NCBI GenBank assembly: GCA_964402975.1
Contig: CAYOEM010000010.1
Location: forward strand, 27,075 to 91,074
DNA: 64,000 bases
From: CAMDKS01 sp964402975
GTDB taxonomy: Bacteria > Bdellovibrionota_B > Oligoflexia > Oligoflexales > RGVZ01
Reading direction: 5' to 3'
Under the pieces are notes generated by a model. It saw only the letters and a program-made list of their open reading frames with translations. It made no database searches and was not told where the DNA came from. This document shows positions 34,143-43,694 of the stretch, piece after piece (position 1 is the first letter of the stretch; each line of letters starts with the position of its first letter). The translations under genes were made by a program, and so were the position numbers.

Positions 34143-35201
34143 TTAACGCGGTGTTGATGAACCCTGAGCTGCTGTATTGACCAAACGACACATCACTGGG
34201 CTCTTTGAAAAGTCAACAACGACCGTCGAATTAACATAGCCAGTCTTCAAGTAAAGCACTTTTGAGATGCTTTTACCGTCAAACGTGAGATGAATGGGGT
34301 AATCTGCGTTCGTAAGTTGATAGCGGAAATACCATGAATTCTTCTTCGACTCATACCTAGCACTCACGTTAGGATGAAGCTTTGGAAGGTCAATAAAGTA
34401 AGTGAACTGCGTCGGTAAAACGTTAAATCGGATCAATCCCCGAACAACGGCTCCATCACCAATAGGTTCTTCGATTATGATTGGCCCGGGCGTTTGCTTG
34501 CGATCCTCAGGGCGATAAAGCGTCTGACCAGAGCGCGCGACTGATCCATCTTTGTAGTAGATAGCGTCTCCAACTTTTAATCGTCGACTTCGCTCGTCGC
34601 CGTAGTAAAAGTTTCCGTTCTCATCCATCATGCGCAAATTTCCCGGGTATTTTAAACCACCATTTGGCACGGATAGGCTTGTTTTGTCGGGGTAAAATAC
34701 GGCGCCGCTTGTATTTCTAAGCGTATTTCCCTCTGGGTACATGAGCGACGAATTTTGACCTTGCAAGAGAGACCCATCGGCAAAAAATAGGTTGTTATTT
34801 GAATCCGTGAGCGACTGTCCGTTGAAATACCTCACAGACCCATCATTAGCCAACGCAACAGCACCCGTTGGGTAATAGAAAGTGCCATTGGCGGCTTTCA
34901 GTTCTCTTCCATTAGAGTAGACGACTCGCTGGCCACACTCTGAGAATGCAATACCGGGACAAATCTCACGAGGATCCTTGTTGGGAAACTCTGCGATCGG
35001 GATCACCTGTGATGTGCCATCAATACATGTGATATCGTAGTTATCGCCGCTACGAGTCATCGTTTGGATGGACGTCACATCCCGCAAACTGGAATCAGAA
35101 CCGTTAAAGGCCGAGGTTTTGCAACCACTGAACACAAAAAGACCTACAGCGGCCAGGCCGGCAAATCGAAATCTAAACGTCAGCGCATATGTTTCAGCCA
35201 T
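34143..35201 (-). CDS. lipoprotein with short tandem Y-x-x-G repeats
   Basis: About 352 aa from ATG 35201, giving a signal peptide with lipobox FSGC (Cys27); the open frame runs to 35357 but the extra N-terminus has no signal character. Residues about 90-240 hold seven or more short repeats of about 18-22 residues with the pattern aromatic-Y-x-x-G-x-x-L-x-x-x-N/D-G (YSNGREL, YPTGAVA, YFNGQSL, FADGSLL, YPEGNTL, YPDKTSL, YKDGSVA), like MORN or YD-type beta-hairpins. The C-terminal 100 residues form a separate beta domain. It lies 13 bases upstream of the MACPF-like gene, so the two are probably co-expressed. Confidence 0.75.
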   Translation of the reverse strand: MAETYALTFRFRFAGLAAVGLFVFSGCKTSAFNGSDSSLRDVTSIQTMTRSGDNYDITCIDGTSQVIPIAEFPNKDPREICPGIAFSECGQRVVYSNGRELKAANGTFYYPTGAVALANDGSVRYFNGQSLTDSNNNLFFADGSLLQGQNSSLMYPEGNTLRNTSGAVFYPDKTSLSVPNGGLKYPGNLRMMDENGNFYYGDERSRRLKVGDAIYYKDGSVARSGQTLYRPEDRKQTPGPIIIEEPIGDGAVVRGLIRFNVLPTQFTYFIDLPKLHPNVSARYESKKNSWYFRYQLTNADYPIHLTFDGKSISKVLYLKTGYVNSTVVVDFSKSPVMCRLVNTAAQGSSTPR

Positions 35202-35428
35202 CGCGAGCCACCCACGGCCAAGCGTCACTACCCAGATGGCGGCAGAGACTTGCTGAGCCTTCTTTAAATTTATTTGAACAGATTCTGCCCTCAATCTTAG
35301 CTGAAAGCTTAGCCAAATGTCACAGGAAAAACTGTGGTTTGAGGCAAATCTGAACAAAAAAACGCCACCAATGCCGGCCGCCAGCAGGTCTAAGTACGGA
35401 CGTACGTAAAACTTTTAAAGCACGAAGT

Positions 35429-35457
35429 TTGCGCCGACTCGTGCATAGATTTAAGAT
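35429..35457 (+). promoter_or_regulatory. candidate promoter of the MBL-fold gene
   Basis: TTGCGC, a 17-base spacer and TAAGAT, placed 41 bases before the ATG at 35499. Transcription would begin near 35464, inside the left arm of the following inverted repeat. Confidence 0.5.
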
Positions 35458-35460
35458 AAG

Positions 35461-35486
35461 GGGGTGTCCCATCCATCAGACACCCC
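35461..35486. promoter_or_regulatory. 8-bp inverted repeat before the MBL-fold gene
   Basis: GGGGTGTC and GACACCCC separated by ten bases, ending two bases before the AGGAG ribosome site. It could be an operator at the transcription start or an RNA hairpin controlling translation. Confidence 0.5.
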
Positions 35487-35498
35487 ATAGGAGTTGTT

Positions 35499-36509
35499 AT
35501 GCTTTTGAAAGCTTTAGGCGTCAATTCCGCGTTCTCGGTCGGCTCATTTCAAGACGCTGTCCCACTGTCGGATGCGCTCCGGGCACTTGAAAGTGGCGAC
35601 CCAAAGAGGGAAATCGAGGTCCTAAAATCAAAAGCAAGAAAGCTCTACGAACCAAAATGGCAGTCCAACTTTCTACTGGAGTTTGACACCCCAAACAAAC
35701 GAGGCAAACCGGGCGAACCTTACCGACTGCTGGTTGATTGCGGCTGCGACATCCGTCACGCACTGCTGGCGCAAGGCCTAAGTTTCAACGATATTGATGG
35801 AGTTTATATATCACACCCCCACTCCGACCACATTGGGGGCATCGAGGGCTTCGCCCTTAGCACGATTTTTAACCCATACTATTCGAAAGCCAAGAAGGAA
35901 TGGTGTGGAGAAAAGTTTGTGGTCGATAAGCTCATCGAGCTTGGTGAGAGACCATTCCCACCCGATTTTGCTAAGCCGGATCTTTTCGTTCACCCTAAAG
36001 TACTAATCGATTTAAGAGCGGCCGTCCGACCTGGTCTTGATACCATGCAGGGCGTGTCCTACGTTAGCCTAGAGACGTATTTCAACATCATCACTGTCGG
36101 GAAAGACAATGAGGGACATCGCCTGAGTCACCGCTTTCAAGACGGTTCCAGAGAGTGGAAAATGACACCAGTCTTTGCGATGCATGTCATATCGGCAACA
36201 GAAGAAATGCCATCTTATGGCCTATCCATGGAATGCTCGGATGGAACATACGTGCTGATGCCCACTGACACCCAACATATGGTTCCACCGCAGTTGGATG
36301 TCCTATATAAGAAAGCAACGGCAGTCTATATGGATTGCGAAACAGGCAAGTTCGCGTCAGGGGTTCATCCTCACATCAGCGAACTCATTGAACACATGCA
36401 CCCGGATATTCAGAAGAAATGTTACCTTTACCACTATCAGTCAGACCCAGAGTACCCGCCGGGCATGTTTAAAGGCATTCTTCGGACGGGTGATGCTCAT
36501 AACTACTAA
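35499..36509 (+). CDS. metallo-beta-lactamase-fold hydrolase
   Basis: 336 aa, cytoplasmic. The metal motif HPHSDH (H106, H108, D110, H111) follows a DCGCDIRHALL strand, as in RNase Z-like and phosphodiesterase-like MBL proteins. Further candidate ligands are the His of MHVIS, the Asp of MPTDTQH and MDCETG, and the late His of YLYHYQSD. The first 50 residues form a helical extension before the fold. AGGAG precedes the ATG. The C-terminal arrangement recalls MBL enzymes acting on cyclic or phosphodiester substrates, but the substrate is unknown. It converges with the next gene across two bases. Confidence 0.85.
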   Translation: MLLKALGVNSAFSVGSFQDAVPLSDALRALESGDPKREIEVLKSKARKLYEPKWQSNFLLEFDTPNKRGKPGEPYRLLVDCGCDIRHALLAQGLSFNDIDGVYISHPHSDHIGGIEGFALSTIFNPYYSKAKKEWCGEKFVVDKLIELGERPFPPDFAKPDLFVHPKVLIDLRAAVRPGLDTMQGVSYVSLETYFNIITVGKDNEGHRLSHRFQDGSREWKMTPVFAMHVISATEEMPSYGLSMECSDGTYVLMPTDTQHMVPPQLDVLYKKATAVYMDCETGKFASGVHPHISELIEHMHPDIQKKCYLYHYQSDPEYPPGMFKGILRTGDAHNY

Positions 36510-36511
36510 AA

Positions 36512-37681
36512 TTATTTGATCTTAATCACCCTCTTTAAGTCATCTAGTTGATTTTTTGCAAACTGTGGCAGGCCGGCTCGACTAGCAACGCCGTAAGCCT
36601 TGACCATGCTATTCTCGAGGGCGTTGTAGCATTTCAAGCTCAGTCTTGAATCTTGGTTCTTGCGGGCACACGCTTCATAATAGACATCTTGCATGGTCCA
36701 TAAATTAAGCTCTCGCAGGTGTTCTGCGGATTGACCCGCAAGCCACAGCATCTCTTGAGACTGCTGCGATAAAGGAACCTTACCAAGAATCTCATGCAGT
36801 AAAGATGACGCACGCAAATATTGGATAAGCTCACCGCCTGGACTTTTACTAGCAATTGTCTCGCCCTCGCCAAGCAAACGCTTAGCTAGTGCAAATTTTT
36901 CATCATTTGTCATTTTGGGCTGCTTCTCTTCGTTTGCCCAGGATTTAGCCGACTGCCGCCACATAGCTATATCTTCTCGGAGCGCGGGAGGCATGTTATC
37001 AGGAGAGTTCTGAATACTGCTGAGAAGCTCCATTGCAAGCCTTGGTTTGTTTTCCACCCTTACAGCTATGGCAAGCATTTTTCTGACGCCTGAATCCCAA
37101 GCGTCCGGATCAATCTTTGCAAGAGGCTTATGAACCAGCGCGTCCTCATAAATTTTAAGCGCATCATGAAACTGTCTTGTAGCCGCCAAATATTCAGCTT
37201 TAGCCAAAGACGGCATCGTCTTTAGCCTACTTGGCTGAGTCACCGCCGACAAATGAAGCCCCTTGCTCGTCCTTGTATGACAACTAATACAGTAGTCGGT
37301 AACCCCTCGTAAAAGCCGTCTCGGAACCACTCGATCTCCAGACTTCCACATATCCAGAGCCATAGTAATGTCGTTCGAAAAACGCTCTGCAACAAAGGGT
37401 ATGCCGGGATCATTATCAGCAAATTTTCTGGTGCTGGTCACCATCTTGAGCGATAGATCCTGCAGTCTGTTCATCAAAGAGAGTATTTCCTGCGCGTTTT
37501 TCGGATCCTCAAAGGCCGCTTTGTTAAGAACGATTGGCAACAGGTCGCTAAGCGCAACAAATAACCCACCCATCTCCTCGCGTATGGGAGCTGCTGACGT
37601 CTTCACCTTTTTCCCATCGGCAAACCCTGAGCCCGACACCATCAACCCAACGCAGACCATCAACCAATATAGCCACTTCAT
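36512..37681 (-). CDS. exported protein with one haem-binding CxxCH motif
   Basis: About 389 aa from ATG 37681, which gives a clean signal peptide (MKWLYWLMVCVGLMVSGSGFADG) and has GGGGAT upstream; the open frame extends to 37762 without signal character. A single CISCH (about 131-135) follows a helical domain like cytochrome c' or related c-type folds (LLRGVTDYCISCHTR). The remaining 250 residues are helical and TPR-like (AEYLAATRQFHDALKIYEDAL, EYLRASSLLHEIL). A periplasmic electron-transfer or haem-sensing role is inferred; the haem ligand set is incomplete from sequence alone. Confidence 0.75.
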   Translation of the reverse strand: MKWLYWLMVCVGLMVSGSGFADGKKVKTSAAPIREEMGGLFVALSDLLPIVLNKAAFEDPKNAQEILSLMNRLQDLSLKMVTSTRKFADNDPGIPFVAERFSNDITMALDMWKSGDRVVPRRLLRGVTDYCISCHTRTSKGLHLSAVTQPSRLKTMPSLAKAEYLAATRQFHDALKIYEDALVHKPLAKIDPDAWDSGVRKMLAIAVRVENKPRLAMELLSSIQNSPDNMPPALREDIAMWRQSAKSWANEEKQPKMTNDEKFALAKRLLGEGETIASKSPGGELIQYLRASSLLHEILGKVPLSQQSQEMLWLAGQSAEHLRELNLWTMQDVYYEACARKNQDSRLSLKCYNALENSMVKAYGVASRAGLPQFAKNQLDDLKRVIKIK

Positions 37682-38032
37682 ACTTCGTTTATCCCCCAAC
37701 CCAAAAACCTGTGATCTTTTGATCATAAAAGCTTCTAAAACGAATGTCACACCCCCCAGCATATGAAATCAGCGCAAAATCTGCAGCCCTACTGACGATA
37801 AGACCCGATACAAGGCCGCGCGGACGGCAACTTTAGCACCAAGTAGGAAATACCTGCCTGTTTCCAACATGGGGCCTCTTGAAAATATAATAGAACCATA
37901 GACCTTCTAATAGGATTCATAAGTTACGCCTCGGTCTCAACCAAATAGACCCAGGCACCGAGTTCCCTACTAAGCGGCAAAGGCCGCACCGATTCTACTC
38001 ATATTGTTTTTAACCTAGAGGAATCCTTTTTC
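37682..38032. other. divergent intergenic region with promoter candidate
   Basis: 351 bases without a gene. On the plus strand TATAAT at 37886-37891, with TTCCAA 18 bases upstream, is a reasonable promoter for the barrel/TPR operon. A small hairpin (GCGGC-AAAG-GCCGC) lies in the leader at about 37975-37988, and AGAGGAAT precedes the start codon. No tRNA or small ORF was found. Confidence 0.5.
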
Positions 38033-38725
38033 ATGCAACTACATCGCAAGATATTCGCTTTCATGACCATTGCCTGGATCGGCATGTGCCCCGTTGCTAA
38101 AGCATCGGGCCTTGCACTTGATCCCGATGAGCTTCGCGGGACATCTTCAAAAAAGCCTATTTCAGTGCTTCAAAATAGATTTTATCTAAAAGCGTGGCGG
38201 CCTGAGCTCGGCGTTTTGTACGGGACGATCACAAACGAGGCGTACACTGACACAAAACTCCACGGCTACCGACTTGGTGTTTTCTTGAACGAGTGGGTCG
38301 GCGTTGAAACTCAGTACATTCTTAGCACTGTTCGCGACTCGGCGGACAGAAAAGCTCTCAAAAAGAAAATTTATCGCGATCAATTCGAAAATAAGCTCGT
38401 CACCGCTGATGCCGAAGTAAACCCCATACGCCAATTACAGGATTTCGTTGCTATTGCAGCACCACTTTACGGCAAGGTGAATGTCCTGGACATGTTACTT
38501 GTCTACGTTGACATCTATGCCACTCTTGGTATCTCCAGAGTTAACACACAGCAAGGCGTCAAAACGGCCATCGTGGCGGGCGGTGGTCAGCGCTTTTATT
38601 ATGCGGATCGCTGGAATCTGCGACTCGACTTTAGAAATAGATCCTACACTGAGACGAGGGCTGGAAACCAGTCTCGACGAAACGCTTGGTCTGTTGACTT
38701 CGGCGTTGGATATTTGTTCCTTTAG
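38033..38725 (+). CDS. outer-membrane beta-barrel protein
   Basis: 230 aa. Signal peptide (about 1-25), a short linker and a series of amphipathic beta strands with aromatic girdle residues, closing with WSVDFGVGYLFL. The pattern LQNRFYLKAWRPELGVLYGTITNEAYTDTKLHGYRLGVFLNEWVGVE matches the 'outer membrane beta-barrel domain' family common in myxobacteria, members of which lie in gliding-motility gene clusters. It is the first gene of an operon whose other members are TPR proteins and a second barrel. An 8-10-strand barrel is inferred. Confidence 0.82.
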   Translation: MQLHRKIFAFMTIAWIGMCPVAKASGLALDPDELRGTSSKKPISVLQNRFYLKAWRPELGVLYGTITNEAYTDTKLHGYRLGVFLNEWVGVETQYILSTVRDSADRKALKKKIYRDQFENKLVTADAEVNPIRQLQDFVAIAAPLYGKVNVLDMLLVYVDIYATLGISRVNTQQGVKTAIVAGGGQRFYYADRWNLRLDFRNRSYTETRAGNQSRRNAWSVDFGVGYLFL

Positions 38726-38763
38726 AATTTTCGACAGAAAAAAGACTGACCTTGGAGGACGCC

Positions 38764-40470
38764 ATGAGACACAAATATCACCGAATCAAAATCGGAGGCA
38801 TCGCCATCTGTGTTTTGTTTGCGTCCGCAGAAACGAGCAACGCAAAAGAGCGCGTGAGGAAGGTCGTACCAACTATTAAACCCATCGAACTCAAAACAAA
38901 GCAAAGTGAACCTACCAAAACCACACCGGTCCTAGCAACAAAGCGCGAAGACTCACGACCGAAAGCCGGCTCTTCTAAAGCATGGTCAACATTCCAAGAC
39001 TTGAGAAAAAGCTATCGCACCGGACTCGTGTCAGACGAGGATATGTGGTCGGCTCTTAGCAAGCTATCAGATGATGCCGAGCGATTAAGTTCGGCACAAC
39101 GATCCGCTATTCTCCAGGTCCAATCGACATTGTTATCAAAGGCGCGGCGCCCAATTCTTTCAAGCATCTACGCAGCTCAATCTCTCTTAGAATCTCCAAA
39201 CCCACTCGATGATGACTACAAACGTAGTTGGCAAATACTACGGGACGTGTCTAGAAAACAACCTATCCAAAATCTCTTGGACATGGTGGCCTCTAACATC
39301 AAACTTGGAACACGAGCCGCTCCAATCTTCGGCTCCGACTGGAATTACTTCCTGGCAAACGCACAACTAAAAGAAAAAGACCTAGCCGACGCATTAAAGC
39401 TGTATCGAAGCGTAAAACCCGGAGACCGCTACTTTCTGCCAGCCAAATTTCAAGAATCTATGATTCTTATAGATCAAAATGACAAGACAGGTGCACTGTC
39501 ACCTCTACGTTCCATTGTGCAATCCCCAATATCACTCAATCGCAAGATGACCAGCGACGAGTATTACGCGATGCAAGATCAAGCAAACATGGCCCTCGGA
39601 CGGCTTTATTACGAAGACCGTAAATTTGCCGACTCGATTAAACACTACCGACAGGTTCGACGTGATGGCAACCAGTTCTATGACTCACTATTCGAGCAGA
39701 GCTGGGCACTTTTCATGGCTGGATATCCGAACCATGCTCTTGGAACCATCTACTCTGTAAAAAGTCCATTCTTTAAGGAAACATTCAATCCCGAAGCTAC
39801 AATGCTATCTTCAATCATTTACTACTGGATGTGTCGCTATGACGACGCTAGGCAGGAGCTTGGCGAATTCTATACCAAGCATCAAAATGCCATCGACGAT
39901 CTCAATCGTTATCTTGCAAAGGGAATCTCCGACTCAAGTACGTACTATCGACTTTTTGAGGATACCGTGTCTGGAGTCTCGTCTGCAGGGCTAGGAATAC
40001 CAAGGGAACTACTAATCATGGCGATTCAGCAGGACAACATGATGTTTGCCCGCGACCAATACGCCTCTGTCATCGCAGAATCCCAGAGGCTCGATTCGGA
40101 CGGCATCTTTGAGAGCCGGGAACGCCTTGAGGTGCCAAGACGATATCTTGAGAAATGGTCCGCCAGCCTCAAGGACGACATCGGTCTGAGGCTTTACAGG
40201 GAGCTTAAGTCACTTAAAGCTGATTATGAGCGACTCTACGAGCAGGGTCAGTTTCTCTATGTTGAGCTCCTGATGAGTAAAAAAGACCAGATCCTCGGCA
40301 AAGAACTGCACAGCGAGGGCAAGTTAGCAGCGCTGTCGACAAACGAGAACATCCGGAGCTGGGGCAAAAAAACTCAGACCTGGGCCACTGACAACAAACA
40401 AGAATATTGGGCGGACGAACTCGGGTTTCACATTGTGCGCGTGCAGCCCATGTGTGTTATTAATAAATGA
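38764..40470 (+). CDS. exported TPR protein (568 aa)
   Basis: ATG 38764 follows GGAGG by five bases and opens a signal peptide (MRHKYHRIKIGGIAICVLFASAETSNA); an upstream TTG 38752 overlaps that site. After a Lys/Pro-rich linker come degenerate TPR units (ALKLYRSVKPGDRYFLPAKF; YYEDRKFADSIKHYRQVRRDG; FEQSWALFMAGYPNHALGTI) over about 190-400. The C-terminal 170 residues are helical with a coiled-coil part. It is a periplasmic scaffold candidate, second gene of the barrel/TPR operon. Its 3' end overlaps the open frame of the next gene. Confidence 0.8.
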   Translation: MRHKYHRIKIGGIAICVLFASAETSNAKERVRKVVPTIKPIELKTKQSEPTKTTPVLATKREDSRPKAGSSKAWSTFQDLRKSYRTGLVSDEDMWSALSKLSDDAERLSSAQRSAILQVQSTLLSKARRPILSSIYAAQSLLESPNPLDDDYKRSWQILRDVSRKQPIQNLLDMVASNIKLGTRAAPIFGSDWNYFLANAQLKEKDLADALKLYRSVKPGDRYFLPAKFQESMILIDQNDKTGALSPLRSIVQSPISLNRKMTSDEYYAMQDQANMALGRLYYEDRKFADSIKHYRQVRRDGNQFYDSLFEQSWALFMAGYPNHALGTIYSVKSPFFKETFNPEATMLSSIIYYWMCRYDDARQELGEFYTKHQNAIDDLNRYLAKGISDSSTYYRLFEDTVSGVSSAGLGIPRELLIMAIQQDNMMFARDQYASVIAESQRLDSDGIFESRERLEVPRRYLEKWSASLKDDIGLRLYRELKSLKADYERLYEQGQFLYVELLMSKKDQILGKELHSEGKLAALSTNENIRSWGKKTQTWATDNKQEYWADELGFHIVRVQPMCVINK

Positions 40471-40505
40471 AGTTTTTACAGCGGAAAACTGCCAAGGAGT
40501 CGATC

Positions 40506-43500
40506 ATGTCTAGAGGAATTATCAGTGTAAAATCCCGCTCCATGTTACTGATGGTCAGTATACTCTTGACCGTGCAGCCGGGACGATTAGAGGCTGGAAG
40601 CTCCGCCCGCGCCGTTGAATCGAAAAGCGGCAGATCAGCTGCGCCATCAAAAGAAGACGGAATTGACTATTTCTCAACCAGCCGTAAAGACGTCTCACCT
40701 GAGGACGCCAAAAAGGCTGATATCCTGCGCATCAAGACTATCAACAGCATCAACGCGCTACTTTCCGACAAGAAAAACTCGAAAAATGAGTATGAACTGA
40801 CCTTGCGACTTGGCGAGCTACAAGTAGAGCGGGCCGACTACCTTCGGGACTTGGAGATTGCCGATTACATAAAAAATCACGACAAATGGCAGGCTACCGA
40901 CGAGTCAAAACGGAGCAAAACCCCACCATCTGCCAATTACACAAAGTCCGAAAATAGTCTTTATCAGGCAGCCCAGACATTTAGAAAAATAGCAGTAAAA
41001 TTCCCCAAACATCCTCGAAGCGATACCGTTCTTTACTCTCTTGGCAGAACGTTAAGTCGCCTAAATGACGATAACGCAACACAATATTATCGCCAATTAA
41101 TCGATAATCACCCCAAATCAAAACTGATCCCCGACGCGTGGCTTGCGCTCGGCGAACTACACTTTGACAAACATCGCATCAAAGAAGCTACCAGTGCATA
41201 TCAAAAAGTCATGGACTTCAAAACGCACCGCGCGTACCCCTACGCTGTCTACAAGCTAGGCTGGTGTTTTTATAATAACAATGGCTCGCAAGAAAAATCC
41301 GCAAATGACAATCTGGAGAAAGCTTTAGCCGCGTTCCAATTGGTCGTGAAATTATCAGACAAGCAAAAAGCCTCCAATTTCAATTTACGCGACGAAGCAC
41401 TTCGTGATTTAGTCATGGTCTTCGCAGAACTAGAAGACACGGAACGTGCTTGGAAGTACTTTAAGGGAATCGGCGAAACAGACCGCTTCTACGCGATGCT
41501 AGAGAAACTTGGAAGCATGTATGCTGACGCCGGTAAAAACTCGAAAGCGCTAGACGTGTACGCAAAGCTCGTCAGTGAATCTCCTTCTCGGAAAAACAAT
41601 GCGCAAATTTATCAGAAAATGGCCTATCTATTTGATTTGAGTAATAGATTCCAAGACGTCGTTGACACAGTTAAAACAATGCAAAGTCTTTTTGCAGCAG
41701 AATCCAGCTGGACACGCTCAAACCAAGAAAACCCAAAAAATTTGGCAGATGCAAAGAACATCACTGAACGAACCTTGCACCGTTACGGCACCATGTTTCA
41801 TAGCCGGGGTCAAAAAATCAAAGACAAAAAACTAGAATCTTTAGCGGCAGACATCTATACCGTTTATCTCCAAAGCTTTGATAAAATGCCTCCCGCTTAC
41901 GACATTCGATTTTATCTAGCCGACATTCAAATGGACCAAAAGAAGTACGCCCAAGCTTCGGCGAACTTTATAGCTGTTGCTAAACAGCGCACGAAGGACG
42001 GAAAATACACAAAAGAGGCCGCGCTTAACGCCGTCGACGCTGTGTCACGATGGGTTCAATCGGAGAAGTTCGCCCCCGTGCCACCCCCGGGGCAAGCCAC
42101 TAGTGCGCTAGAAATCCCCAAAATCAAAAAAATCTATGCCGATACCCTCGACTTTTACGTTACCCTATTACCTTCAGATCAAAGCGGCCTTCCGATGCGT
42201 TACTCGTCCGCACAGATCTATTTCGATTACGGTCAATATCCAGAGGCTCTGAAGCGTTTTGAATCGTTAGCCAAGGATTTCTCCGGCACAAAGCAAGGCC
42301 AAGCATCCGCTAGAGTGATTATCGCCTATTATAACGGCAAAACTGACTGGCGAAACGTGATTGAATATGGCAAGAAATTCCAAGGCAACAAGGCAATTTG
42401 CCAGGATCCCCAAATTAAGAAATTTGTAGACGACAGTCTGCGTGCCGCACTTTTCAATAGCGCACTCGCCTATGAAAAAGAAAAAAATTACAGCAAAGCC
42501 TCTGATGCTTTCATGGAATTTCAGAGTCTATTCCCCAGCGACGGTAACGCTGATCGCGCACTCTACAACGCTTCATTAAATCAATTCAAGAACGGCGACG
42601 TAGAGAAATCCCTAGCCAGTCAGCAGACTCTTCTCAATAAATATCCTAAATCCCAACTTTGTCCCGACGTCACAGCCAACATGGCCGAGACCTATCAGGC
42701 TCTTGCGCAGTTTGCAAAAGCGTCTGATATGTACAAAAGGTTTGCGAATACATATTTAAACGACAAACGCACCCCTTTCTCTCTTTACAATGCCGCAGTA
42801 TTACAAAGAGGCATCAACGACAATCGCGGAGCAATCCAGTCATTCACCGAAGTATATCGCCGATTCCCCTCACATAGCCTTGCGACCGCCGCCATGCTAG
42901 AATCGGCAACCCTAAGCGAAGACATGGGCGATCTGGTTGCTGCAAGTAACATCTACGCCGCATTTGGATCCCGATCAGACGTAAAAAATACTGATGACGG
43001 CCTATTTGCTCAAGCTAAATCAATTGACTTGCGTCTCTCAGTCGATCCGAAAAACCAGAACGCAAGAAAAGACTTCGGCAAGCTGGTTACTAGTTTAAAG
43101 GCAAAAAACAGCCCACGCGCTACAGGCGCCAGAAGCATTGCCGCAAAAATTCTTTTTAATGATCAGGAATCATCAGTCCGTAGCTTCAAGCAAATTCAAT
43201 TGGCAAGCGTTAAGGACATCGAGCAACAAGCTGGTCACAAACAAGCTCGACTCGAAAGGCTTGCAAATGCCTACCAAGAGATTATAGGCGTTGGGAACCC
43301 TGAGTTCGCTGTAGCAAGCTATTACCGCCTAGGAGAACTACACGAGGACTTTGCTAAGGCACTTTTTAGCGTCCAGGCACCCTCAGACTATTCACCTAAA
43401 GATGCCTCGGATTTAAAAAGTCAGCTTGAAAAATCTGCATTCCCACTAAGAGATCAGGCCTATAAATTTTTTGAAACCGCGTACACTCAATCCTCCGAGG

Positions 43501-43655
43501 TGGACTCTCTGTCAGAATGGACACAGAAGACATATCAAAAGATGTCATCATTGGCACCGGACAAACACCCTGAGATGCCCGAGCAGATATCAGAACCTGG
43601 TTATATGACATCAAAAATTGCCATCAGTAATGCTACCGAGCGACTTGCTCATTAG
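40506..43655 (+). CDS. giant exported TPR protein (1049 aa)
   Basis: ATG 40506 has GGAG six bases upstream and starts a signal peptide (residues 1-31, ending LEAG); an earlier in-frame ATG at 40467 overlaps the previous stop codon but has no ribosome site. Almost the whole length is tandem TPR units, for example LAFGELHFDKHRIKEA-like, YAVYKLGWCFYNNNG, YDVYAKLVSESPSRKNNA-like and AKASDMYKRFANTYLNDKRTPFSLYNAAVL repeats. Such proteins serve as periplasmic scaffolds; the closest architectural relatives I know are the large TPR components of myxobacterial gliding clusters. No enzymatic motif was seen. Confidence 0.82.
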   Translation: MSRGIISVKSRSMLLMVSILLTVQPGRLEAGSSARAVESKSGRSAAPSKEDGIDYFSTSRKDVSPEDAKKADILRIKTINSINALLSDKKNSKNEYELTLRLGELQVERADYLRDLEIADYIKNHDKWQATDESKRSKTPPSANYTKSENSLYQAAQTFRKIAVKFPKHPRSDTVLYSLGRTLSRLNDDNATQYYRQLIDNHPKSKLIPDAWLALGELHFDKHRIKEATSAYQKVMDFKTHRAYPYAVYKLGWCFYNNNGSQEKSANDNLEKALAAFQLVVKLSDKQKASNFNLRDEALRDLVMVFAELEDTERAWKYFKGIGETDRFYAMLEKLGSMYADAGKNSKALDVYAKLVSESPSRKNNAQIYQKMAYLFDLSNRFQDVVDTVKTMQSLFAAESSWTRSNQENPKNLADAKNITERTLHRYGTMFHSRGQKIKDKKLESLAADIYTVYLQSFDKMPPAYDIRFYLADIQMDQKKYAQASANFIAVAKQRTKDGKYTKEAALNAVDAVSRWVQSEKFAPVPPPGQATSALEIPKIKKIYADTLDFYVTLLPSDQSGLPMRYSSAQIYFDYGQYPEALKRFESLAKDFSGTKQGQASARVIIAYYNGKTDWRNVIEYGKKFQGNKAICQDPQIKKFVDDSLRAALFNSALAYEKEKNYSKASDAFMEFQSLFPSDGNADRALYNASLNQFKNGDVEKSLASQQTLLNKYPKSQLCPDVTANMAETYQALAQFAKASDMYKRFANTYLNDKRTPFSLYNAAVLQRGINDNRGAIQSFTEVYRRFPSHSLATAAMLESATLSEDMGDLVAASNIYAAFGSRSDVKNTDDGLFAQAKSIDLRLSVDPKNQNARKDFGKLVTSLKAKNSPRATGARSIAAKILFNDQESSVRSFKQIQLASVKDIEQQAGHKQARLERLANAYQEIIGVGNPEFAVASYYRLGELHEDFAKALFSVQAPSDYSPKDASDLKSQLEKSAFPLRDQAYKFFETAYTQSSEVDSLSEWTQKTYQKMSSLAPDKHPEMPEQISEPGYMTSKIAISNATERLAH

Positions 43656-43694
43656 TGATATGTTCGAATCTGGATTTAATTAGAGGAGAGAAAC

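Noticed and set aside
34560..34960. CRISPR-like short repeats
   Set aside because: The periodicity is in the encoded protein (Y-x-x-G repeats); the DNA copies are not identical and there are no spacers or cas genes.
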